Below, in pieces: positions 23,521-35,000 of a stretch of 64,000 nucleotides of DNA. The notes below the pieces were generated by a model. That model saw nothing but the letters and a program-made list of their open reading frames with translations, had not been told where the DNA came from and made no database searches. Position numbers and translations under genes: made by a program. Every line of letters begins with the position of its first letter. The first letter of the stretch is position 1. This DNA is from Planococcus citri. Its lineage: Eukaryota > Arthropoda > Insecta > Hemiptera > Pseudococcidae. The DNA lies in assembly GCF_950023065.1 (NCBI RefSeq), contig NC_088679.1, positions 63,798,001 to 63,862,000 on the forward strand. Reading direction: 5' to 3'.

Positions 23521-25077
23521 TGCTAAAAATGCCAACACTCTCTCCCCTCCCATCATCGCGCTATTGTCCTTTGAAAATTGCATTATTATTATTCGAGGCA
23601 GACGAGTTGATCCATTAAACGAATCACATTCAACACACCCTACATAACTTTTCCATTCAGCAAAGGTGCAGGACTGCAGGTAGGTACTTATAGGTATACA
23701 TGAGATAGGGAAAAGTATTATACGTACGAACATAGAGGTATAATGTGCTATTTTTCGACGATATATTTTTCTTATGTAATTACCCGAAGGTAATTTGTAT
23801 CTCGTCGAGAATAAATTTTATTTTATTTCCACTCGTGTATGTTTCTTCGGTATACCTACTCGTACATCGTATACATGCACTCGTTGTAAATCTCGTAAAT
23901 GGCGTGCGAACGCGTTTATTCATCTGAGATGATAATTGATAACAAAACAACGAACGAACGAACGAAAAAAAAGTGGAAAAAAATCATTTCGATAATAAAG
24001 CCATATTACTCGTATACTACGAAAGCATACAGTATACGTTATGCTGATTTTTACCGAGTTGATTTTTTTTTCCAGTGCGTATATCGTCGACTTGATAAAA
24101 TAAACAAGAACGAAACGAGTCGAGCAAAAAAATAGGAAAATTAATTTGCATTGGGAGGGTTTTTTTGCCTTTGCTGCGGGTATACGCGGCGAATCGGCGA
24201 TGTCAAGCTTATTTAAGATATGAAAACGAAGAGTACACTCGAGTATCGTTAAAAGAATGTAAATACGGTATCGAATAAGATTCAAACAACATAAAGTTTT
24301 TATCTACCCATAATTTGCTTGTAAAATAATCAACGTAATAAATTCGCGTGCGTTTATTTTAACGTCGTTGGGTATCGTTCTTTTTTTCTCCCCGATCTCT
24401 TCGCTCTGTCTACAGTCTATCTTTCTGTCTCATTTCTGTACGTATAGGTACTTTTATTCGGTACTTGATTCGAGGTTTTATTCACAATGTTGGCAAATTT
24501 GTTATACCTACCTACCGAGTCGCAAAAGGTGAATTTATATACTCTCGTGTTGGGTAATTAATTTTACCTCGAATTTTGTCTACCATTCGTTTCTTCTATT
24601 CGCGCAGTGCTGCTGCAGAGGCAGTGTTATAAGTAGGAGAATCGAATCGCATCTTTTTGAAGAGGGATGGAGAGAGGGGATGGAGAACTGGATCGGAAAC
24701 ACTACCAGAAAAAAAGGCAAAAAATACGTTTTGATGTCCAACCCCGCTGCAAGTATAGTTTTTCACTCCAAAGTGAACATCTTCAACACACATCAGTCAT
24801 AAGTTTTCATCTAAATTCGAGCGATATTCTTTTCATACTACACTTGAAATACTACGATCGCAAACTAAATCATTTTAGATCAATGAAAAAAGCTTAAAAT
24901 GAAACATTTGCATGTTCAAGATAAGCTTGTTTTCACTCGAGGGGGAAAAACTGCAAACCGAGAATTGAACAATAATAAGAAAATTGCAAACAATCTCGTA
25001 AAAGAGGTAAATTTGAAATAATGTTGGAAAACCAAGTTTTACGCGCAGTTCGATTTGAAATTTATGTATATTGCGTT
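23521..25077. other. No recognisable gene
   Basis: Short frames only. CG-rich words around 23740-24620 give it a different texture from the flanking repeats, but no exon, promoter or element end could be supported. Confidence 0.35.
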
Positions 25078-25375
25078 GTATTCGCTGATTGCAAGAGAAT
25101 TTTAGCATTTTGTTTTTGCTTGTTGGATGCTTAAATGCTTCATGCTTTCAGATTTTTCTTCAAATATCTCTTGACAGCTTGCTCTTATCAAATCTCATTA
25201 GGTGGCTGATCAAATTTGATAATTGATTTTCAGTTTCATTTCAGTTGATAGAATGCCTAATTTTTATAAAATAAAATTCAAAAATAATTTTTAAAAATTT
25301 CGAAGACCAAGAGATTCAAATTTTCAATAGTTTTGTATTTTGGATTACGTTTCTGTTTGCAGCTCCTGAGTTTTA
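25078..25375 (+). repeat. Dispersed repeat family F2, copy 1
   Basis: It begins TATTCGCTGATTGCAAGAGA and runs through GCTTCATGCTTTCAGATTTT, CTTGACAGCTTGCTC, AATTGATTTTCAGTTTCA and GAAGACCAAGAGAT. Related copies lie at 26806, 27706, 31290 (5' part only) and 58566. No tRNA-like promoter boxes or poly-A tail were seen, so a SINE origin is not supported. Confidence 0.75.
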
Positions 25376-26129
25376 TAAAATTATACTTACCACGAAAAAT
25401 GGCATTTCTTATCAATTTGTCGACAAATTGGGGGGAGGGGGGATTTTGTTCACATGTTCGTGCACACATTGGTAAAATATCTCAAAAATACCAACATTTT
25501 TGTTTTTTAAGTTTCTGATGGTATTTTTGCAATGAGTGCCAAACTTGTATTTTTTTTCTCGGAAATGAAAAAAAAAACAGTACAAATTTTTTGATATGTT
25601 ATTCTACATAGAAACGACTAAAACTGAAAATTCTTTCAGAATTTTTACTCGTAGACATCGTGGTTATATTTAAATTATAAGTTTTTATATCGATTTTTTT
25701 AGATTTTTGAAAGTGGCAACACTGATTTTGACATCATTTGTCAATTAGTTACCCTCTCAAAGTACTTCAATTTGAAAAAAAGTTCAAAATTCTGTTACCA
25801 CGTACAACCGGAGCAATTTGCAATTGAAATTTTCCATTTTCGGTCATTTTGGTGAACTTTGAAGCCTCACAGCTTCACCAAAAAAAATTTAAATAATGTC
25901 CGTTTGCGTCATTCGGCATCGTCGTTTAATGACCTCTACACATGATCTGATTTTGAAAAAAAATCGAAGACCCTTGTGCAAAAATCCGCCACCAATGCGG
26001 CCACATTTAGCCGCACGAATAAAATTAAAGCTCAAATTGAATTTTTCGTATTTCAAACATCAACTATAAGAAGAAAAATTAGTCGCATACCATTGAAACT
26101 TTGAAAATCGAAAATTGGGTAAATTAGTT
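25376..26129. other. No recognisable gene
   Basis: AT-rich DNA with poly-A/T runs and one short G-rich run near 25430. Nothing recognisable. Confidence 0.35.
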
Positions 26130-26345
26130 TACTTAAAAAAGTTCGTAAAATCAGAAAATAGTCTCCATTTTTTTTCGCAAAACACCAAGGATATCGCTAT
26201 GAATTTTCAAAGGAGGGCAAAAACTGCCATTTTTGAGTAACTTTCCAGACCACAAAAACACCTCAAATTTAAAAAACTCACTCTGATTTTAGTTTAGGGT
26301 CCAAACGTATCGATTAAGTGTATTTCCAACCCAAACATACAAAAA
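26130..26345 (+). repeat. Dispersed repeat family F3, single arm
   Basis: This is a diverged copy of the right half of the foldback element at 41780-42163: TTTTTTTCGCAAAACA, GGAGGGCAAAAACTGCCATTTT, CCACAAAAACACCTCAAAT, TATCGATTAAG. The opposite arm is missing. Confidence 0.6.
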
Positions 26346-26805
26346 AAGTTCAAAATGGTTGCCTCTCGTGATCAGCTTTTCAATTGTCACCTGTCTCAGA
26401 ATTAAGTGTGTTTTTTTTGGTTAGAAAATTTCTTGAAATTTGAATACCTAATTGATAGATTTTTATTGAAAGTTCGATTTAAAGAAAAAAAACCACTCAG
26501 ACCCAAAAGGTTTTTTTTTGGGAAGGTTGGTAAGTTTGAGTTTTTTTTATTAGATTTGAGAATTCTTCAATTTCAGAAGGGTTTCAATGTATACTAAAAT
26601 TTAAAATTTAGATTTGTAAATGAAAGAAAAGAAAACTGGCCCGAGTGAAGCAAGGGCAAAAGTTTGCAAACGTTTTTGCTGGAGAAAGTGAAAATATCTT
26701 ATTTTTTGTTTAAACATGACCCTGGGGGCCACTTGGTGTCTCGGGACCCTGGTGATCGCCAGGTAGCATCATAGGCCAGGCCGCCATCGAAAACAAGTCA
26801 TCAGT
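26346..26805. other. No recognisable gene; GAAGCAAGGGCAAAAG word at ~26645
   Basis: No gene. The word CCCGAGTGAAGCAAGGGCAA at 26641-26660 belongs to the same short family seen near 12745 and 51332. A GC-rich island at 26720-26790 (CCCTGGGGGCCACTTGG) stands out but was not identified. Confidence 0.35.
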
Positions 26806-27075
26806 GCTCTATTTGATGATTGCAAGAGAATTTGCATTTTGTTGTTTGCTCACTGGCTGCTTTAATGCTTCATGCTTTCAGATTTTTCTTCAAACAGCTC
26901 TTGACAGCTTGCTCTAATCTAATCTCATTGGATGGCATCGAATTTAAGAATTGATTTTCAGTTTCACTTCAGTATAAATAGAATGCCCGATTTTTATCAA
27001 ATAAAATTCAAAAGCCAAGAGATGCAAATTTATTTGTTTGCAGCTTTGGAGTTTCGGTTGATAAGGTATTATCGC
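26806..27075 (+). repeat. Dispersed repeat family F2, copy 2
   Basis: It matches the 25078 copy through GATTGCAAGAGAATTTGCAT, GCTTCATGCTTTCAGATTTT, CTCTTGACAGCTTGCTCTAA and GTTTGCAGCTTTGGAGTTT. Confidence 0.75.
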
Positions 27076-27254
27076 TTTTTACTTCAGAAAGCAACTCTAA
27101 TGTTCGGCTTTAAAAAAATTCATAATTGACAGCAAACAAAACATCACACAGAATAAATAACACATGGTGACAGGCGGAAAAGCTCACGAAATAGTGAGTA
27201 AATTGTACCAGCGAAGAGTTCCGCTGAGCACAGAGATCTCACTTGTTATAAAAG

Positions 27255-27490
27255 TTCATAGAATCCGAAAATGACCTTGGTTTTTTTCGTACTTAAAGCA
27301 ATACAGATGCCCCTATGAATTCTTGAAGTGGGACAAAAACGGTCATTTTCGCAACTTTGGCCATCTCCCATCAAGGCTGCAAAAACAACTCGAGTTATTG
27401 AAAAAACCCAGTCTGTTTTTTGTTTCAGGGTCTAAACTATCGATTAAGCCCATTTTCAACTCAAACTCAAAATTGATGTTGCCCAATGGT
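27255..27490 (+). repeat. Dispersed repeat family F3, single arm
   Basis: Close to the right half of the element at 41780-42163: GAAAATGACCTTGGTTTTTT, TTCTTGAAGTGGGACAAAAA, CTAAACTATCGATTAAGCCC, ATTTTCAACTC. There is no left arm. Confidence 0.7.
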
Positions 27491-27705
27491 CGCTAAGATT
27501 ACCCCTCTATATGCATAAGCAACTCGATGCAGTTGCGGATTTGTGCATCGTAAAGATATATAGCACCCACATGGCGCGAGCTGACACCCTTACGAGGTGT
27601 AAAAAAAGCCAAACGCATCAAGATGCACATATCGTGAGAAAAGGAAAAAAAAGTAGTCGTAATGAAAACGAAGTCCGAATGTTAGCACAACAGTTATAGA
27701 AAAAA

Positions 27706-27975
27706 AGCCATCAGCTATTCGCTGATTGCAAGAGAATTTTTACGTTTTGTTTGTTGTTTATTGGCTGCTTTAATGCTGCTTCAGGCTTTTAGATTTTTCT
27801 TCAAACAGCTCTCGACAGCTTGTTCTAAGCTAATCATATCGAATAGCATCAAAATCAAGAATTGATTTTCAGTTTCAGTTCAAAAAATTTCAAAAATGAT
27901 CTTTAAAAATTTCATAGACCAAGAGATGCAAACTTTAAATACCTAGGTAGTTTCGTATGTTGGATTTTGGATTAC
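27706..27975 (+). repeat. Dispersed repeat family F2, copy 3
   Basis: It matches copies 1 and 2 (CTATTCGCTGATTGCAAGAG, TTCTTCAAACAGCTCTCGAC, AGACCAAGAGATGCAAA). It is followed directly by an F1 copy at 27985, suggesting that F2 and F1 may be parts of one longer element. Confidence 0.72.
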
Positions 27976-27984
27976 GTAGGTAGG

Positions 27985-28160
27985 CTACATAATTATGGGT
28001 TCTACTGATCAATTAAAAATTTGAAAATCGCCCACTTTTGGATAAATTCAAATTTAGAAATTTTTCCCCAACATTTTGCATCGATTAAGCTTCCTGAAAC
28101 TGGGGAAACACAATTTTGGAACGCAATGGTGCCAATTTTTAATCTTTAGTGAAAATTTAA
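27985..28160 (+). repeat. Dispersed repeat family F1, copy 4
   Basis: It shares GGTTCTACTGATCAATTAAA, a TTTGAAAATCGCCCAC segment and CGCAATGGTGCCAATTTTT with the copies at 7001 and 18984. Confidence 0.55.
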
Positions 28161-28963
28161 AAAATCGAAAAAATTTCATCAGTTGAAGGCTATTTTTCTA
28201 AAATTTTTGAAATTGGCAATCATGTTCCCAAAATTGACGCCTCTCCGTCCCAAATTAATATTTCATCAGTTTCAGAAATTTTACCTTTCGATGTTTTAAC
28301 AGAGCATTAATGTGAAATATTCTGGAAAAAAAATTTCAAAACACGAATGAACAAGTTAAGTAGCGATTGAAGTGAAAAAACATGCTTTTTTCGAAAATGT
28401 ACCTTCTTTGAGAGTCCATTTCTCCTCTCCAAGGGCACCTAAGGAGCTAAAAAAAATTTCCAAAGATTTTCTTCGAATAAAGCAATGAAGGTGGTTAATT
28501 TCTCAATCATTAATTCATTATAAAGAGCACTCAATTTTGAACATTTCCCTCGCTTACATTGCCCCTTTAGGGTTTTCAGTTTTTGAGCTATTTTGAATCC
28601 AAATTTTGAATTTCGGTTACAAAATTTTGAATTGAATCATCTCGAAAACTAAAAATGCTAGGAGGGTAACATATGTATTAAATGAGGAAAATGTACAAAA
28701 TTTCACGCTCTTTAAAATGGCGTGAACTGTTGAGCAAAAAATTGATCAGATACCTACTTTATACTTTCATCAGATTAAATTTACCAATTTTTGACTGGTA
28801 TCTTTGAATAGCGCCGAAGTATATTGAATGAATCCGTGCTGTATTCGCATTGTGATCTGACAGCAGCCAGATAATTTCAAGTTTCAGAGGGTTAAGATAC
28901 CAGAGAAGTTATCACGCGGAAAAGAGTTTCGTCTGAGGCTGGATTCTTTCCTGACCGCAGTTC
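28161..28963. other. No recognisable gene
   Basis: AT-rich DNA with no supported frame or element end. Confidence 0.35.
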
Positions 28964-29249
28964 ATATAGGTATAGTTTCAGAGGTGCATTTAACCTTGAT
29001 AATCCGGTAGTTATTCCGGAAAGCTCGGCAGAGTTACGTGTCGAAGCTCGTGGTGCTTTGTTAGAGTGGCTTGATGAGCATCATAAAAAGTTAATTTATG
29101 GTGAAAAATGTCCGACTCGTTGTTTACAAAAAGTGAAAAGTTATCACGGGCCTACAACAGTCAAGTCATATTCGTGGATGACACTTTGTAAAAGTAACAA
29201 TATATTGAGCACTATTGAAAGCACCCACTGGCTTGATTGGGCCCATTAA
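28964..29249 (+). pseudogene. Coding-like remnant of unknown family, possibly continuing to 29899
   Basis: A frame open from before 28964 to TAA 29247-29249 reads ...SFRGAFNLDNPVVIPESS, then ELRVEARGALLEWLDEHHKK and EKCPTRCLQKVKS. Its composition (Glu, Arg, Leu, Asp, Trp, Gly) differs sharply from the local chance frames. A pyrimidine-poor but CAG-ended acceptor-like site precedes AGGTGCATTTAACC near 28981. Downstream, 29783-29899 holds another 38-codon polar frame (PVRRNPPRACK...IIPEEISDPEGV) that could belong to the same broken gene. I do not recognise the family. A retrotransposon polyprotein or host pseudogene are both possible. Confidence 0.35.
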
Positions 29250-29899
29250 ATCACTGTGGACTAATCTAAGGGGCTCGTCATAGCAAAATCTAACTTTATT
29301 ATGCGGCTGTTTGGTAATTTTAGCTAGACGGCACACCTCTCAGTCAATCAATTCATCTTTAAATGATTCTGTATCAAGAGAGCGTTCAAAAAAGGGAATG
29401 ATTTCGGTTTACAGAGCTGTAAAAATTTCAGACCTTTTTTCTAGTCTTCAGGAAGTGCTGGTATAAAAATTTCAGCTCCGTAGGTCCATTATTTCAAATT
29501 TTGGATTTTCGCAAAATGTTTCTCGAGGTGACGCCAATAGAAATGAAGTGGTTCAAAATAATTCGCGTTCTAGTGCAAATGTACAATGTATCCTCGTCCA
29601 ACAGTGCGGGTAGTTCGTCATCATCGAGGGTAATAGAAAAATTCAGTATTGAAGCAAGGTTTTTTATGTTTTTTAAAATCTTAGTGTCGAAAATGTTCAG
29701 TTTTTTTCGATATTATGTAGTAATGAGTCGTGTAAGCCAGTAAATGACAAGACGAGATATAAATCGCACAGGTGCCTGAGATCGTGCAGATACGCCTGTT
29801 AGAAGAAATCCGCCACGTGCTTGTAAGATAGAGTTCAGCGTAACTGCAACTCAAACTCATTCGATTATTCCTGAAGAGATTTCAGATCCAGAAGGAGTG

Positions 29900-30618
29900 T
29901 AACATGTTGTCGCAATCACCGAATGAAAAAATTATACTTCTCACATGTTCTGTAATTTATGAAATTCGGCAATGTAGGAAATATGCACATACAAATCGTT
30001 CGTTTTCTGTCGTAGGAGTCACCTTGGTTTATCCATTCAGTGCATGATTTAGACGAGTGGGTTGTTCGGGGGTGACAGCCAAGTGTGGTGAGACGAGGTA
30101 AGTAATATTGCAAGCAAATGTATACATTTAGAGGCGACATCGAGGTCGAGCCTGTGTTTCGTCAACGTTACCCTGGACGAGCTCACCCTCCAACCAGTTC
30201 TTCATCACATTCATTCCTCGAGTCTCGTTTTACCAAAGGAAAAAAATCGTCTTTTGTTGAGAGGTCGTAAGCCTTACACACCATTGTAACGACTTCGAAG
30301 AATAGTCCTTTACAAGGAAACCGTTTAACGAAAACAAGTATCATCTTGTAAAACAGCAAATAAAAGTATTTTTTCTTTTTTGTAAAGATTGTCGTAGGAT
30401 GGATGGCGACTAATCGACTATACATATGCACATACAAAAGGTATTCTATAGTGTGAATGATTACCCATTTCGGAGAATTTTTGTTCCAAGATTTTAAAAA
30501 GAATGCTGTTCTATTTTGTCCACTTGAAAGTCAGGATTCAAGAGTGAAAGCATATACGAAATGTACGTTGAGGTGTTATCATATCATCATCGAGTGAAGT
30601 TGTTACACAGACGAGTAT
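29900..30618. other. No recognisable gene
   Basis: Short frames only, in somewhat GC-richer DNA; no exon could be defended. Confidence 0.35.
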
Positions 30619-30710
30619 ATTTTAACACTTAAAAGTTGACTTAAATTTAAGTCCCGTAATCGTTGACATGGCGGCTCTCAGCCGCCATGTCAACGATTAC
30701 GTGTTAAAAT
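30619..30710. repeat. Long perfect hairpin, MITE-like
   Basis: A perfect 22-bp stem, 30655-30676 pairing with 30680-30701, is separated by a 3-base CTC loop (stem includes GTTGACATGGCGGCT). Outside it, ATTTTAACAC at 30619-30628 pairs with GTGTTAAAAT at 30701-30710. The left arm therefore carries about 26 extra bases between outer and inner stems. This could be a miniature palindromic transposon with a small insertion in one arm, or a hairpin RNA locus. No flanking duplication was seen. Confidence 0.85.
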
Positions 30711-30934
30711 TGAAAGCTGTACTGGATTTCAACATTCAAGCAACTATAACTTCTCACCCAATTAAGATAGCTAAATGAGCATTGCGTCATTAAAAAGATC
30801 AGACTTTTTTCTTCGAGAAACATTAATAAAAATATGATCTTTTTTTCCAACGCTGAAATTTAAAAAGATTTGAGAGCTTGAAAGTGCTGACAAATTTACG
30901 AAAATTTTCACGAAGTTGTCAGTTTTAAACTTCC

Positions 30935-30986
30935 AAATACGAGTACGTAAGTATATACAAAAATACGAGTACGTAAGTATATACAA
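30935..30986 (+). repeat. Perfect 26-bp tandem duplication
   Basis: Two identical adjacent 26-bp units (30935-30960 and 30961-30986), each containing ACGAGTACGTAAGTATATAC. The absence of mismatches implies a recent event. Confidence 0.97.
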
Positions 30987-31289
30987 AAATTTCAGACTCG
31001 AAAAAAATCGATAGTAAAAATAACGAAATATTTTCTTCATTTTTAAACGTGCTATTCATTTTCGCTATCATTTTTTTACTGCTATCTTTTAAAATTTGAA
31101 ATTCATTCATAGCCTCTCTTCAATTTGCATTCGTTCAGTTTTCGGTGATCGACCTAGTCCCAAGATCAGAAATGATTTTGAACTGTTGGTTTCGAAAAAT
31201 GCAACGACAAATTGTGCATGGCAAACAAATGAAATAATGGACGACATAAAAAATACGAATTAGGCACCCATAACAAAAACATAAAAAAC

Positions 31290-31355
31290 AAGCCATCAAC
31301 TATTCGCTGATTGCAAAAGAGTTTTTGCTTTTTGTTAGTTGCTTTTTAGTTTTTT
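31290..31355 (+). repeat. Dispersed repeat family F2, 5' fragment
   Basis: AAGCCATCAACTATTCGCTG followed by ATTGCAAAAGAGTTTTTGCT matches the start of the F2 copies at 25078 and 27706, then diverges. Confidence 0.6.
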
Positions 31356-31689
31356 AGTTTTTTCGTAAAGATTACAGCCGAAAGCAAACACGTTGAATGA
31401 ATAATAATTATTGATGAAAAAATATCATTAAAATAATTAATAAAAACATGATATTACTTGTATTATTAATCTAATTTCAAATTATAAAATCTCTCATCTG
31501 GCAATGATGAATACTAATCACAGATTAGTCTCGCCAAAGTACCTACTGTTCACTGATTGGCTACAAATTGAAGAAAAAAAACAGTTCAGCTACTGCGCAT
31601 ATAGTGCTTTCTTTGCTTTTATGGGCAACAGGAGGAGGTGGAAGTAATTACGAGGATCAAAAATGTCACCAGAGAGTTTTGAACGCACT

Positions 31690-32280
31690 TTTGGGCAGTT
31701 TTAACGAAAAGAAAGACTTTTGACAGACATTTTGGCTAAAAAAAAAACAAAATTTTTTGATATTTTCCATGAAAAGCATCTTTTCGGAGGTTTTGACCAA
31801 AAAAGCAAAACTTGTTCACAATTTTAGCAAAAAAGAAAAAAAAATAGAAGAAATGTACTTATATCAATTTTTAGCGATTTGGGCCAATTTTTTTTTAGAA
31901 TTTCACCAAAAAAAAAAAAAAACACAAAAGGAGAAATTTTTCAGAAAATAGAAAACTTATGGCAGTTTTTGTAAAAAGAAAACAAGATTTTTGGCAGTTT
32001 TGTAAAAAGCTAAATTTATTTGGTGATTCTGAAAAAAAGAAAGATTTTTTGACAATTGAAAATTTTTTTACCTAAAAAACAATACTTTTTCATGATATAA
32101 TTTTAGCAACTAAAAAAACTGTAACTTTTTCACAATTTTTTAGCAATTTCTACAAGACATAAATTTTTTTTGGAAAGCAAAACTTTTTCAAAATCAACTT
32201 AAAAGGGAGTTTTTACAAAAAAAGAAGGATTTTCCCAGAAATTTATATTAAGTAAGTATGTTAATTATTTTTACAAAATT
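31690..32280 (+). repeat. Degenerate A/T-rich minisatellite
   Basis: Irregular units of roughly 50 bp are built from words such as CCAAAAAAGCAAAACTTGTT, CACAATTTTAGCAAAAAAG and AAAGATTTTTTGACA. It is related, in the opposite orientation, to 60190-61010. Confidence 0.6.
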
Positions 32281-32317
32281 TTTTTTTTACAGAATGAGTT
32301 ATTTTTTGGAAAAAATG

Positions 32318-33722
32318 AGGAGTTGCAATTAGACCATTTTTTGGAACCAGCTAGTTATCGACTCAACCACTCTCAAAATGTTGTAATAGATGTAAGAAAT
32401 ACGAATCCGTGGTTAGTTAACCCAAAATGACCATTTTTTGGGCTCCAGGGATTCCCAAAGTTGCGAATAAAAAAATAATTTTAGGAACCATTGAGTAGGT
32501 ATTATTTTCAAAAACTTTTTTAGCATAAAACATCTGTTTGAACCCGATAAACGTTATGCCAGGAGATTTTTTTATTTTCGACCCCTGGGGGCGAAAATTG
32601 GGGGGGTTCAATTTTTTGAAAATTTTGGAACCACAATTTTGGACCTACCCCTTCGAACCCCGCTAAAAAGCTTTTTACAGTATATTAGTATTTGAATGAC
32701 CTCCATCCCACCAAATTTTGAGCTCAATAAACATTTTCGCTGGTACCGTCGACCGTCGACGGCTGGTACTCAAAAATCCAATTTTCCAATTTTTCGTAAT
32801 TTCGATATTTTGGAACCCCTGAAAAACTAGAAACCTGCGATTTGCGCAAAACGTAACGTTTTGAGGTGTATATTCGATTATTTAGATGAAAAAGTTGAAT
32901 TAAGCTCCCCGTATATTCGTAATTTTTAACCCTTTTTTCAGAGCCCCCCATTTTAGGGACCCCTAAAAATGGCGTTTGTGTATATTTTTATATTCGAAAC
33001 ATACTAGCAAGTGCTCGATAATTTTCCATATTGCTAGTGAGTTTCAAACGTAAATTCTTCAATTTATTTGAAAAAATATGCACAAACGCCTTTTTTAGGG
33101 GTGCCTAAAGTGGGGAGCTCTAAAAAAAGTTCCAAAATTACGAACATACAGGGAGCTTAATTTTACTTTTTCATCTAGATTATTGAATATACACCTCAAA
33201 ACGTTACGTTTGGCGCAAATCGCAGGGTTCTAGTTTTCCAGGGGTTCCCAAAATATCGAAATTACGAAAAATTGAAAAATTGAGTTTTTGAGTACCAGCG
33301 AAAATTTATATTGAGCTCAAAATTTGGTAGGATGGAGGTCTTTTAGATACTAATAAACTGTAAAAATCTTTTTAGCGGGGTCCGAAAGGGTAAGATCAAA
33401 ACGGCGATTCCAAAATTATCAAAAAATTGAACCCCCACCCCATTTTTGCCCCCAGGGGTCGAAAATGGAAAAATCTCCTCTTATAACGTTTATCGGGTTC
33501 AAACAGATGTTTTACGCTAAAAAAGTTTTTGAAAATAATGCTCAGTGGTTCTTAAAATTATTTTTTTATTTCCAACTTTGGGACCCCTTGCAGTCCAAAA
33601 AATGGTCATTTTGGGTTACCTAACTAACCACGGATTCGTATTTCGTACATTTATTACAACATTTTAAGAGTGGTTGAGTCGATAACTAGCTGGTGCCAAA
33701 AAATGGCGTTATCGCAACTCCT
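32318..33722. mobile_element. 1.4-kb near-palindrome (foldback transposon)
   Basis: The left arm, about 32318-33005, and right arm, about 33030-33722, pair along nearly their whole length with roughly 85-90% identity by eye. The element begins near AGGAGTTGC and ends near GCAACTCCT. Matching landmarks include ACGAATCCGTGGTTAGTTA, CATCTGTTTGAACCCGATAA, GACCCCTGGGGGC, AACGTAACGTTTTGAGGTGT and GGCGTTTGTG, each found as its complement in the other arm. The centre near 33020 has almost no spacer (GAAACATACTAGCAAGTGC...TTGCTAGTGAGTTTC). No coding capacity. The target duplication was not resolved. The left arm carries a 23-bp insertion at 32747-32769 that the right arm lacks. Confidence 0.9.
32739..32769 (+). 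other. Transposon excision footprint: two GCTGGTAC around a 15-bp palindrome
   Basis: GCTGGTAC occupies 32739-32746, CGTCGACCGTCGACG 32747-32761, and GCTGGTAC again 32762-32769. The right arm of the host palindrome at about 33290-33305 reads, as complement, TTTTC-GCTGGTAC-TCAAAAA, with one GCTGGTAC and no insert. The structure is an 8-bp target duplication plus a short palindrome resembling both ends of a transposon starting CRTCGACC. The CATCGACC family in this window is a plausible source. Confidence 0.8.
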
Positions 33723-34760
33723 CCTTTGTTGACGAGGAATCATTTATTTTTATGGGAAATAATTTTTTTTTTTTGGCGGTCAAAATTTCATTTGTGGATA
33801 ACATTTCTTTCGTCGTTATATGAAATCAAATTGTCGTTCGATTTACCTAAATTGTCGTGCTGAACAGTCGATCGACCGTTAACAATTGTGCCAATATATG
33901 TATGTATACCTATATTACCCATGACTTATCAAAACGAAACAAAAAAAAAGTTGATTGCTGTGCGCAATAATTTGTAGAAATTTTGGACAACCCTTAAAAA
34001 TTCATTCGCCCATGACGCCTTCAACTTCAAAAATGAACTATTTTGGAAAAAAATCTGTTTTACTTGCCTCAAAAAGTTTTGCCAGAAACCATGGTAAAAA
34101 ATTATATTTTCGAAAATTCATAATTAATCCTCTGCCCCTTTGAGTTCCAGATAAGGCTCACGTCAGAAAACCCGAATCAATCAAGTGCCAGTTGCTCCTA
34201 CAAGCATGTGACACAATAAACTATCAAAAAGTAAGATCAGGATTCGTGATTCCGTAAGTAGGTAATTTTTTTTTTTCATTAATTATCTTTTATTCTTATT
34301 CCTCACTTTTTTCCACTCCAGCGACAATTTCAATACTCCGACTTCTCCTTTGTAAAAAACATGACGCAATTTCATCTTATTTTTCTACCTGGCCAAGTTT
34401 TTTAATCATCGAAATTCCTCCACCACCTACTTTCGAATTACTCCAATCGAGATACTTAATATCGTCGATAAAAATCTCGCAATTACGAGCTAATTTATAA
34501 AAAAGATACGCTTTGTTCCCACAGATAAGAGGGGGAACCAGTTATTGAATATTTTTAATAAACGTTTCGCTTCAATATTCGATAGATATTTTCTTTTTTC
34601 ACAATGTCCTTTACACGAGGTGAAAGTTTGTTTTTCAAATATTTCACTTCGTTCGATTAGTTCGTAATTTAAACTTTATCCAGACTCTTAAAAGAGTCCT
34701 TAGTACCTCGAGTTAAATTTTCACCAGCAGCGCGGCGTAGGTGATAACAGAAAACAGACG
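33723..34760. other. No recognisable gene
   Basis: AT-rich DNA. Short frames only and no repeat recognised. Confidence 0.35.
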
Positions 34761-35000
34761 ATGGAAAGTTTCGAAATTCGTGCAGGTAAATGCGGTTTGC
34801 CAGCTTGGTTGGTAAACCTGCATGCGATGAAGTTTACAACAAGTTGCGGATATTTTGAGGTTGACGAGGTTGTACTCGGACAGCCTTCGAGTTGGAGGCG
34901 ATTTGACGGGTATTTCGAAAAATTCCAGTCTACCTACAGTAAAATAATACAGGCTGGCTGCTTTGTGAGAGTTACAAAAGAAGATTTGACACGTGCGTGA
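34761..35000 (+). CDS. Short hypothetical frame, weakly supported
   Basis: A 79-codon frame begins MESFEIRAGKCGLPAWLVNL and ends TKEDLTRA at TGA 34998-35000. Its amino-acid composition is balanced, with Trp, Gly, Glu and Asp, and the stretch is GC-richer than its surroundings, which makes it more protein-like than most local frames. There is no recognised domain, signal peptide or membrane segment, and no neighbouring exon. It could be a single exon, a transposon fragment or chance. Confidence 0.22.
   Translation: MESFEIRAGKCGLPAWLVNLHAMKFTTSCGYFEVDEVVLGQPSSWRRFDGYFEKFQSTYSKIIQAGCFVRVTKEDLTRA

Noticed and set aside
25078..27975. F2 repeats as SINEs
   Set aside because: No A/B-box promoter-like motifs and no poly-A or simple 3' tail could be identified.
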